Assembly (NCBI GenBank): GCA_024529925.1
Contig: JAFEUB010001475.1
Span: 784,501 to 848,500 of the forward strand
Direction of reading: 5' to 3'
Length of the DNA: 64,000 nucleotides
Source of the DNA: Ophthalmolycus amberensis
Taxonomy: Eukaryota > Chordata > Actinopteri > Perciformes > Zoarcidae
The notes beneath the pieces were generated by a model. That model was given only the letters and a program-made list of their open reading frames with translations. It was not told the DNA's origin and did no database searches. Positions 41,581-53,100 of this stretch are shown in pieces (the first letter of the stretch is position 1; the number at the start of each line of letters is the position of its first letter). Made by a program: the position numbers and the translations under genes.

Positions 41581-44500
41581 ATTGGGCACGACTTACTCAG
41601 TCGTGTCAAAACTTGTCGTCAGACACTGCTGCTTCCTCTCCAATATTCAGAACTGGATACTGCCATTCCCCTCTGATTCCTCTAATGTTCTTAATCATGC
41701 ATCCAAGCATCTCCCACAGGTGTTGATCCACCAATAGAACCACAAAAGGTCTGCCAGCTTTGCTGTTTTCAATTTTGTATGATTTTCCTATCCTTAGCTT
41801 GTGTTTGATTATATTTAATTGAATTACGGAATGTAGAACTTCTTCATAATAGCCTGAGAGCTTTATTCCTTTCTTTCACTACTTTACCACACTCACCTGA
41901 CCGCTTTCATTCTTCCTTTACAAATGGACTGGTTAGCCGCTTCAAGCAATGTGGTATTCATTTTTAAATGTTGTATCAATCTCCTCAATATCTTCATTTA
42001 GGTGTATTTTATATATTCCTGTTGCACATATTTATGTAAAAATGTTTGGTTTTGCACCGCTAAATAGCCACCGCCCCAATATTTCCCCTTGTTTCTTATT
42101 TCTTTGCATTAATAGCCCACATGACACTGGAAATTGTTCACTAATGATCTGACACCTACCGCTCACATCTCACTGCTAAATTCCTTGAAACTACGGTTAA
42201 ATATAATACTGAAGTGTTCCCTGTGTACATCTAATCTAGTCCCTCTCCTTTTAAAAGTGATTTGACAGATGAGACAGAGTTTGAAGTCCTGATCTCCTCA
42301 GGTACGTCATAGGAGCCCTGACTGCAAAGGCTCTTTCATCACCCAGGGATGGGGCAGAAGAGATCTGATAGATAAGTTTGGGGGAGGCCTCTCAGGGCTT
42401 TATACATTATTAATAACAGTATCAAAACTCCAAATGTCAAAATAAAGTGCTCACAAATTCCACAAGACGCCAAATAATTTCATCATATTATGTCAATTTA
42501 TTCTAAAGCATTTGCACAAATAGCACTATAATGAAAAATAAAAATCCCCAAAAACATAACAAAACAGAATCCATTGTGGTTGTGGCTAAATCATTGTCAC
42601 CTTGTTGGGGAACAAGTGTGCATTGGTAGCTTGTGTGTAAATTCTTCTTCTTCTAGAGTTTGACGATTAAAGAGAAACAAATCAATTTGATGTATTTGTT
42701 AATCTTGGGTAAATCTCAAGCATTCCTTTCAGAGCAATCACTTTAGTGGTCATTTTAATACACAATAATCTCTACAGAAGGAAGTATTTCAAAAGAAATG
42801 CAGTATTTGTAGAGGATAAGAGTCAGTGCTAACCAAAAGCCACATTTGTTCCAGTTTTTATTTCGGACATCGCTGGGTGATGTGAATATTTTCACAGAAC
42901 TGATCAAACTATGTACAATATATTACAAACATTTCAAATCAACTCAGAACAGCTTAAGACTGTTTGCTATTTAGGCAATTCAAAATATAGGAAACACAGA
43001 GAAAGAAACAATCATTCAAAATAAACCATTTCCTGCAATATATGTCAATGCTCATTATAGATGAATAATGTGAACTGGTCCTGTTGCTAATATCCTTTCA
43101 AAAAGCCAAAGTCCAGCTTAAGCTTGCATTTCATAAGCCCTTTAAATTGCACAGTAGTTGAGATCAGCAACTGTGTCTAGTCTTATTGTTCAGTTGACTG
43201 GGTTCATTTGTTGGTATGAAGATGTTTACTGAAGTGGTACGATGACACAAGATGAAGATGGAATGATTTGGGGACTAGTCCTTGGAAGTAAATGTGGGCT
43301 CTGCTCAGGTGATACAAAGTTCCAGGTACTTTCAGTCAGTGATGTAAGGTAGTTAACATGTGTTAACACAAAAAACATAAAGTAACGCTACTTTAGGTGT
43401 AGCCACTGTCAAAGGTTTTGGTGGTTGGTTGTGGAACGAAATGTAGGCATTGCTCAGGAGAGGACACTAAATGCAAGGTTCAGGAACTTCCAGGTGTTAT
43501 CAAGCCCATGTGTCATAACCACCATGGTTTTACTGTATGGAGTTGGACAACCAAAAAAAAAAGTACCAAACCATCAGGCCCTGGCCCTCAATAGTATTTG
43601 GTAAAAGGGGGGAATTTAGAAGGAGAAAGAGTCAGCAGTTGAAAACAAAATGATGTCCAGACATACACAGCCAAACAGTGCAGGGAAACATCGAAATAAT
43701 AAAACAGGATCAAATGTGCACAGGGGAGCAAACAAAAGAAGACAAAGTACTTCAATACACTGGACCCTATTTTGGACCAGCTTGTGTGGGCCCTAGCAGT
43801 GCCATGGAGTCTTCATCTTCATATAAACAAGAGAGAAAGTCGATATTGAAGCTGTCCGTTGTTCATTGTCTGTCCCACATTCAATTACTTCTGTGCTTTA
43901 CGATTCAGAAGTGTATATCTAAAAACAGTGGATATGCAAGAAGAGCCTTCTATGTGAGCCTGAAAAGATTCTTAAAGGTTTAGATTAGAGGAAGCACCAG
44001 GTCAGGGGTTGTCAAGTACTTGCAGTAAAAGGCCATTGTTGCCTGTCACACAATAATGATGAAGTGGGTCTCACTTTTGCTAACCAAAACATTGCGGTTT
44101 GTAAAATGCAGTGGAGACAAAAGGAACAACTGTGTACCAAAGCTCACAAGGTTCTTAAACGTTCAAGTTAGTCAGTACAGAGCCCGTATGGGTCCCTGCA
44201 GTGGGAAAGGGCTTCAAATGCTTCCTGAACAGTACTGGGCTGATCAACTCATTGGGTGTACATTTGCTGCCATCTAGTGAAATCTAGTGGCTAGGTAATA
44301 ACACTCCATTCGTGCATAAAATAAGATTCTTCAGTACATCAACACAATGAGCAAACAAACAAAATGTAATGCATTATTTTCAATATTATCAAATTAAACG
44401 GGATAAATAACACAATATAGGAAATTGTGATGAGCATTTTACAGTATATGTGGTACAAGTAACCAATTCATTCAGTGGCAGAGACCGTAGCCTGTATTCT

Positions 44501-45040
44501 GTCAGACACATTTTACAAATACCAATTTGAAGCATTTATTTTGAGAAAATTCTTAAAGTAAACTCAATGTAAATACTGTGCTTGAACATTTGGGACTCTT
44601 ATGGATGTTTTTGTTATTTTGATTCTATCTCGATTCGGCCAACATTGTGATTGGATGTTGAAATCCAAATTAGGTAGGCACCCTTGATTGAAGCAATGAT
44701 GAATACTCTATGCAGGACAGCTACATGCAAGGCAAGGGTGACGGGACAGAGAGAGACAGATGAAGGCTACTGCAGGCTTTTTTAAACTAGGCTAACATTA
44801 CTTATACTGGAAGAAAGTTGGTCACAGGATTCACACATTGCTCATTATAGTGGTCCCCCAAAAGTCTCCTACAAGCTGGTGCAGGAGATTTGATCAATGT
44901 GTAAGTCAGATGACCTCCAGGTGTGGTCTGGCCAATCCAAAACCAATCAGATTGCGATGTGCTTGCAATTTCACCTGCATCAATATATTTGACCTGATAC
45001 AGATAAGATATCCAAACACCGATCACATGTTAACACAAGG
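41581..45040 (-). other. Noncoding region, possibly distal megf10 3' UTR
   Basis: No protein family recognised on either strand. AATAAA on the minus strand (TTTATT on plus) occurs near 42496, 42858 and 44539. Mammalian MEGF10 has a long 3' UTR, so part of this stretch could be transcribed with the gene. Two similar TGCTCAGG-containing segments lie near 43295 and 43453. Confidence 0.35.
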
Positions 45041-45668
45041 ACCCCCTTACACCTTGAATTAAAATGCTTTTTGAGTGATTAGATTCTGTTTGGATAGTGC
45101 TTGACCTCATAAAAGTACAGGTGTAAAGGCATCCAAAACATATTGAGGACAGATCGTGATCCGATCGGCCAAACCACCATTGGTGGTGGTCAGGGACGCA
45201 TTGTGACCACGCTGGACACAAGTGTAAATGCAATTGTGTTTTCAATCCACATACAAAAATGTGAATAGAAAAACTTAATTGCACGCGACTTAATTGCAGC
45301 CATTGGCCAGTTGGCGAGCTGAACTTGTCAAAATGGATATTCAAGACATTTGTGGATTGAGTCAAGATGAGACCAAGTGTCTGCTTTCAATTTGGTCCAA
45401 CGAAAGAATAAAAGCAAAAGTTGCCAATTCATATCACAATCAAGCCATTTATGAAGCAATGGCTAAGCAAATGTTGGAGAATAGCTACAACTGGTCGTGA
45501 CTGCAATGCGAGTGATAGGAGGATGTGGCGTTCGGTTGTTTGAGATGGACAGATTAGGATCTCAATGTGGACACTGGAGACACATACCAGGTGTAAATGT
45601 AATCAGATCACATCATATCTAGGTACAATCTGGATACGAGACATTTTAATGCAAGGTGGAAAGGGGGT
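45041..45668 (+). mobile_element. Small DNA transposon with Myb/SANT-like fragment (4-bp TSD AAGG)
   Basis: Left end ACCCCCTTACACCTTGAATT is mirrored by right end AATGCAAGGTGGAAAGGGGGT. AAGG flanks both sides (45037-45040 and 45669-45672). Inside, a plus-strand frame ending at 45500 encodes a Myb/SANT-like segment. A protein of this kind accompanies transposases of Harbinger-type elements, but a 4-bp duplication is not typical of Harbinger (3 bp), so the superfamily is open. Confidence 0.55.
45333..45500 (+). pseudogene. Myb/SANT-like DNA-binding domain fragment
   Basis: ATG at 45333 opens 55 codons: MDIQDICGLSQDETKCLLSI, WSNERIKAKVANSYHN and AIYEAMAKQMLENSYNWS, then TGA. The spaced Trp and the E-T-LL-W pattern match trihelix/MADF-like Myb domains of DNA transposons. 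Beyond the stop LQCE continues in frame, resembling the EQCR that normally follows, so this is a truncated relic. Confidence 0.6.
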
Positions 45669-47003
45669 AAGGATCTCACTGAACGTGAGGCCTAAGGAGA
45701 GTTGCTCAGATTCAAATCCAGCCTTGGTTCCGCTGTCCTGATGTAATACTCCCCACACCGTTGATGGTTATTTTAAATGAACCGCAATGGCTTAGCAAGA
45801 CGGATAAATCAATCAACAGGACAAATAAGTAATATGGACTGAGTGGTGATAATGGTCACTGAGCATTATGTACGACTAATATGATATTCATAAATTATAG
45901 TATCCATGAATTATTGTTTTTTTTTGTTTCAGATTAAATGAAATAACTGTCTTCTATCTACTATATTATCCTGTATGGTGTGCTGATTAACTACAACAAT
46001 CTGTAATTAGTGGGAAATGACCTAAAATCAAGTACTGTTACAATGTGAAGAGGCTCAGCTCAGAATCTCTTGGATGAAACAATTAGACAGCTTTGAACTA
46101 CGCTGATTAAAATAGCATTTAAATAGAACTTGTACCTTTGGTTAGCTAATCCAACATTGACTATTCCAACATTAAAAACATTGTCAGCAGCTTGACAACT
46201 ATTCTTCTTCATGAAAAAAACCATTAACATACATCCAATCTTTGATATAATTGCTAATATTCCATCACATTATCCATTTTCTAATACTGTTGTTACAAAA
46301 ATAGAGATTTGATTGGTGTTGAATGTTATATGCAAACAATATAAAGGCTTCACTATACTTGAAACATATCTGAAACCACCTTGTGGAATAATTCAACAAT
46401 CACGCCCTATTTTAAGAAGGAAGGTGTAACCAGGTGTGCAGAGGTATATAAAGGTCACTTTTTAAGGGTGTAACCAAGTGCAACACCACAAATGCTTTGC
46501 CGCCATTTGAATGTGGTATTGCCATTTGTATGATCTGTCGTATTGAGACAACAAGACACTCAAAAGACATTGAATTCTTGGAGATAGATCGGTGAGGCAG
46601 TCAGAAGGAGGCTGTGACAGCATGCTTTCTTAGTCTGCCTTTATGTGTGGTCATTTGGAACAGGTAGGTTTTGCCGTGAGCAGTGGTCACACTTCATATG
46701 AACAGCTTCGTTCAAAGTATACTTACAGACTGTACCTCCCAGGCATGTGGAATGACCTACGAAGACTTCATCGCAGTACACAAGTGGCTGTAAAAAAGAA
46801 CAGCTATACCTCAAAACTAACCTCAGAACTCTACATACCCACTTTGTTCAGAATGAAGCCATGATACATAATTACAACGATAGTGTCAAAGTATAACAGC
46901 AAGAAACCAAGTGAAAGCATGTTGTGGGTATAAAGTGGAACAGCCAGTGCCGAAGCTGCAGACTTTAGGTGAGACCTGGTCTCTGTATTGAGTCTCTGTG
47001 GCA
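45669..47003 (-). other. megf10 proximal 3' UTR / downstream region
   Basis: Immediately follows the megf10 stop codon in transcript direction. Mostly AT-rich with no recognised coding sequence on either strand. Confidence 0.4.
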
Positions 47004-47167
47004 TCATTTACTGTCCAGCTCCTTGTGCTCTGGGGATGGACTCTCTCTGGCTGGCAGGAGGTCGTAGTGACAGGGGATGTGACTATTTTTTGGTAGATCG
47101 TATGGATCTTGACCAAACTGTACGTCGCCATTGCTGTCTCCAGTCAGCTGGATGGCACTTACAGGCT
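47004..47167 (-). CDS. megf10: megf10 terminal exon
   Basis: Encodes PVSAIQLTGDSNGDVQFGQD then PYDLPKNSHIPCHYDLLPAR and ends ELDSK TGA. The Ser-rich extreme C-terminus of human MEGF10 is shortened here. Confidence 0.93.
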
Positions 47168-50100
47168 CTGAAATCAAAGACAGGCAAGTTGAGAGTCGCA
47201 GGAAGAATAAAGTACAACGCTGTAAACTTAAAGGAACAGACCAACATTTTGAAAGATTTTGTAGCACTGAACTCAGTTTAAGTTGAGGTGAATCAACTGA
47301 CAAGTACACTTCAATAACCCTTATTTAAATGTAGGTCCCAAAATGCACTAATAGCTGAATCCAGAATTATTTTCCTTCCTTCATGTTAATGAGCCCGAGA
47401 CCGAAGTTGGAGGCGGGGCTAAAAGGAAACGCTAGTGGGCCCATGGATGCGGAAGATTGCTGAAAGATCCCAGTAATTTTCTTTTTTTTGCTTCATACGC
47501 TGAGAAGTTTCCATAGGAATGAACGGGAACTTCAACGCTGTATCCAGTTATCTTTATACATCCATGGTAAACACAGATGTAGGATTCAGCTTTTGCAACC
47601 TGGAAATGAATTAAAATGAGACAGACTAAAACCAAGAGGTTTCAGGAGTTCTTCCTTATCTGATTCGAGAATCTTAGGACAGAGGGTGTTGTAAGCTATT
47701 CAGATTGTGAAGCCCCTTGAGGCAAATTTGTGATTCAAGGCATTGAACTAAATAAATAACGTTGACTTGTGTAATGTTATGCACCATCCACTATGAAAAA
47801 TTCCTTGTATGTGCAACATACTCTGGCAAAATAAACGGTTCTGAATCTGATTCTGATGTAGTTAATGCAATTGAAGCATACTCTATAAAGCACTGACAAT
47901 GACAACAACAAATGTAAACATAATACTCACCAACTTCATAGACATTGCGGTTGTTGGTGGGGCTGTTGTTGCTGATCTCAGCGTATGGTGAATCCCGTCT
48001 GGCCGGTGACTTCATTTCTACGTAACCACACTCCGTGTTTTTGGCTGTCAGCGGGGGAGGGTCCTTTATCGTAGCATATGGGTTTTCAGAGCTGTTGAGG
48101 GAGCAGGAGCTGGCATGATAGTGTGTGCCCTTCAGATCTGGATGACATAGACAGAGGAGCCAGTGAGATGTGAATTCCAGCAGTTCATTTATTTGTAGTA
48201 GTTCATATGTATGTAATGTGTATTTACAGGACCTACCTCGTAAAGATTTCCCCATGTATCTCCTGTCAACTCCGTAGGCTCCTGGAATGAGGAAAAATAG
48301 AAATGAGAAAGGTCAGTGAATGGTGGAAGCAAAAGTTATGTGAAAGACTATTATGGCAAGATTAGGCTAAAGAACGTGTTCCTCAGATCGATTAAGAACT
48401 GTATGTTCTCGATTAAGAACATAACTAAACATCTCCATCCACAATGGTAGTGGCTTATGAAAAATTGTCTTTTAGGATGAACAATCAGGTGGATAGATAT
48501 AGTCTGAAGTGGAACAGATACCTCGGTCACATAAAGAGTTTATAAAACCTCTCAAAATCAGGTAACAGTCTTTTATTGCAATAATCTAATCGGCTTGTGA
48601 TTAAGAAATGTATCAGCATTTCAGTGTTTGACCTTCGATAATGTTTCTCGGATAAAAAACATGCATTTGTTTAAATTGTTGCTTTATTTCTTTGTTATTT
48701 ATTTCAAACCCGAATATTTAGATACTCATACAACACTGATACATAAGACAGGAAAAAGAGGCTCCAGAGGAATGGGTCATCTGTTAAAACAGAAATATAA
48801 GTGCACTCGGCTGCAAACCGCCCCAGTGTCTGCTGAAAATCACGAACCACATCATCTGCAAAGAGCAGAGACGAAATTATGAGGTCCACAAACCAGTTTG
48901 AAATCCTGTCCATGAAATCACATACATGATTGCTTGCAGTGTTAAAACCCTGATGAAGGACAACACGCACTAGAAACGTGATGGACTTTATGTTGGGTAT
49001 AGGGACAAAGCTCTCACTTTGGTCATAGAAGGACCGAATGGCTCGTAGCTCCGACCCTGGTACACTGTACTCCCGCAGTACCCACACAAGACTCCGGTCA
49101 CGGTCATAAGCCTTCTCCAAGTCCACAATGTAGACTGTAGACTGGATTGGCAAACTGACCTGCAACGGTAAAGAGCTGGTCCACTGTTCAACTACCAGGA
49201 CAGAATCCACATTGCTCCTCCTGGATCCCCCTTCAGCTTGACGGCCTCCTTCATCGCTGGTGTCCACCAGCGGGTTCTTACGTTGCTGCTACGATAAGCA
49301 CTAATGACCTTCCGACCACAGCTCCTAGCAGCTGTTTCCACAATGACGAATATGAACATAGCCCACTCGGATTCCATGTCCCCAGTCTCCCCCAGTATGG
49401 ACTTCTGGAGGTGGGAGTTGAAGACAGGGGCCTCAGCCAGACATTCTCAGTCCATCTTTGCTACATGCCTGGGTGTACCAAGTCTGTCACCACCAGGTGG
49501 TGATCAGTTGACAGCTCTGTTCCTCTCTCCACATAAGAGTTCAAGACATGCAGCTGCAGATCTGATGATACGACCATAAAGTCGATCATAAATCTTTGGC
49601 CTAGGGTGTTCTGGTACCAAGTACACCGTCCTATGCGTGCACATGGTGTTTGTCAGGACCAATCCAGGATTAGGGCAAAAGTCCAACATCATAGCATCAC
49701 TTTGGTTCAGATCAGGCAGGCCGTTCCTCCCAATCGCCATTCATTGTTACCCACGAGAGTGCTGAAGCCCCCTGAAAGAACTATAGAGTCCCCAGTCCTC
49801 ATTTCCAGAACGCCAACCACAGATTCCAAGAAGGCCGGGTACTCTGAACTGCTGTTTGTTGCAAAAGCACGAACAACAGTCAGAGACATCCTCACAACAA
49901 CTAGCACTTGCATAGAGGCGACCCTCTCATTGCACGTGGAAAGCTCCAACACAGCGGCGCTCGGTCGGGGTTTGTGAGTATTCCCACACCTGCCCGGCAT
50001 CGCTCACCCTGACAACTCAGGAAAAGGATAGAGTCCGGTCCCTCTCCAGGTGTTTGGTTCCAGAACCAGTGTTATACATGGAGGTGCTCTCAAATCTATC

Positions 50101-53100
50101 TATAGTTGGTACCGCTCCCACACCAGCTCCGGTTCCTTCCCCGCCAGACAGGTGACATTCCATGTCCCTAGAGACAGTCTGTCCCAACCTTTGCCTGCCG
50201 CCCGGCTCACATTGCACACAACCCTCTGCTTTTTTCAGGGCGAATTGCAACAACTCTGTGACAAAGTCATATAAGGTCAGTGAATCTCTCTTGGTTTGGC
50301 CTATCCCATGAGACCACTTTGCCTTGGAAGACCCTACTAGGAGCTATTGCCCGGACAACACAGCTCCCAGGATCACTGGGGCATACAAACCTCTCCACCA
50401 CGTTACCAACGTATAAGAATTCCATTAACTACACTTTAATGTATTCGATGTCTCACCCAGTTCATTGAAGCAGTCTTCTTGTTTCCAGTCCGCAGGCAGT
50501 GTGCTGTTGTGCTCAGCTAGGGGAGCCCTTTTTCTCTGATCTACATTCTTCAAGTTCACAAACAGCTGGCTGCTCTTGGCCTGAAAAATGAAAGTGAAAA
50601 GGACAAACATCAGTTGGAATATATATAATTATACAAATTAATAAATAGAAACATTTCTCATGGCATTCTTACTTTGCCATCTCTTTGACCCTCTATATAG
50701 ACTCAAAGTACACTTCCATACCTTTCCAAATGGACCATTGTTAACATGTGGAGAGCTGGTGCACTGAGTCAGAGTATGGTAGCTGGGGTTGGTAAAATAG
50801 CTGCTGGGGTGGGCCTCGCATGCTGGTGGGTGAGTATCTGAAAAATGAGATGGTGACAAGAAACCAGGAAGTTCATCAGTGCTTTCAGAGCATGAAACCC
50901 AATATTATAAGCATCTCAATCCCAACAATCAAGTGTTCATTGGGTTTGCTTAATAGCAGTCCTCTTCATCCCTGCACATCCTCATGTGTGTACAAGTGCA
51001 CTAGATTTACCTTCTTATATTTACTTTCAACAACATTGGGCCTCATGCAGGAAGTGATATAACAACTATGTAATTTCCTCTTACTTTTATTTGCATCCAT
51101 GATTTGTTCTTATTTTGTTAGTACCCTTTGATTTCTGAGATTCAACAATGTTATCTTATTTTGGCACTTCTCTTAGGTACGGTAAGAGAGAAATGTTTTT
51201 GAGTGGTCAAGAGAAAAAAAGATCTTGTCTTCAGTTCACAAATTGTCTGTCCATGGCAAGGACACAACCTTTAAATTTGAGGAACATTAATCCCCTTTTT
51301 CCTGTAAAATCAATTAATTACTCTTTCCAGCACCGTGGGAAGTGATTAGCAGCCCCGGTTAAGTGCTGTTATAGAAGCAATACATTCAAGAAACAACTGA
51401 TACCTGGAAAGACCAACCTAACATGCCTTGCAGTTTGAAGCCGGTCAACCTCTTAAGCCCTAGCCCTATTTTTAGGCCTCTGCTCGAAAATTGCATACCC
51501 ATACTCAAGAGAGTCCACAGCTACAAGGTCTATTTTAATCATTTTGATGCTAGAATACAGGTAACACTTGTGAGATGTTTCGAATTGTGTAAATATTGTC
51601 TATATGTTACTGGTTAATAACAAATACACTTATGGCCAGTGGTGTATAAAGTACTCAAAAGCCATACTTGAGTAAAAGTAAAGATACCTTACTGGAAAAC
51701 TACTCCAGTAAAAGTAAAAAGTCACCTATTAGAATACTACTTGAGTAAAAGTCTTAAAGTATCTGATATTTATTGTACTTAAGTACAAAAGTAATTTTCT
51801 GATATTAAATGTACATCATAACCTGAACATTAAATGAACATCATAACCTGTTCATTGAAAGTAAAAGTACAAGTAAATGCTGTTAATAAAAAAGCAAAGG
51901 GTCAGAATTTTGAGAATTATGAAGTTTATTCTTTTAAGTGCTGTGGCACCATGACCAAGGACATGGAGCTGGGTTCAACATAATTGGGTTGGCTGTGATC
52001 CATCCAGGAGCAACGATGTTCAACATAATATATTGTACATAAGTATACTTTTGCATCTACTATGAACTTATCATCATAATTCTCAGAAAAGCAATATGAC
52101 ACTATGAAGGAGTTGTAACAGTGCGTTTATAAGTATGCTCATTCCGACTAGAGGATGTAGAGGGCAAATGCATAATATTATGTTCAGCAAAAAATATCCA
52201 CTTGATGCATCAGGTCAGTGTTGTGAGAAAGGACACCTGCCTTGTAAACTCCTATGGGCCTGATTTGAACACAATAGGCAAAGGTTTTGCTCAAGCTGAA
52301 TCTGCAATTGGGCGACTGCTACCATCATAACTCCATCTGATCATCCACAAAATGACTCAAATATCAAAACATGATCAATACTAAAGCAGCAACCCAGTCA
52401 TTACTTGAAACTGAAAAATGTCCTGTTCATCTTTAAAAGAAGTTGGTTTTCAAAATTGCGAGAATTCAGTCTCGCTCTTCTTGGGCTGAAGACTAGTCCT
52501 GCGATGCTAAATAGCCTTTCACAAGCCGCTGAGGCAGGTAGAGGTGTGTTCAGCTTCACACACAGCTTGCGCACAGCTGGGAAGGATTTCAATAATGCTA
52601 AAGCTAATGCTAACGCTAATGCTGCGCTTCTTGGCTCCCGTCAATCCTATGGTGTGGTGGCTAGCTATAGCTAACGTTAACCAACTAGTGCTGCACGACT
52701 GTCAACACTTCCTCAGCTCACTAACTCATTAGCGATCCACTGGTGTTGGTCTTCGTCACCACCATCATTTGTTTCGGGAGTAGCAGGTGCTTCCATTTCT
52801 GCTTCCATCATGAAATCAGTCATCGTAGAGTGGAATTATACTCATGTTGTCGCTCGCTAGCCCAGGATGCTACATGCTATAGCATGTAGCATCCTGGGCA
52901 TCACTTGGAATCAAAACACCGCGGCTTTGAGAGCACTTGTTTGCAATTGCGCATTAACGTGATTAACCAATGATTTAACTTGCAAGCTCGGACCACTGAT
53001 TCACCAAACCTGCTTGCTTGCAGTCTCTGTTCCACCACAGTCCCCGACGCTGGTCTCATGATTCATTTTTTTTCTAAAGATAGATTTGATTTTGTAGCGA

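Noticed and set aside
41342..41737. Repeat-rich frame with an ESGRKSKRQT decapeptide
   Set aside because: Produced by the 30-bp minisatellite; no start context, homology or supporting neighbours.
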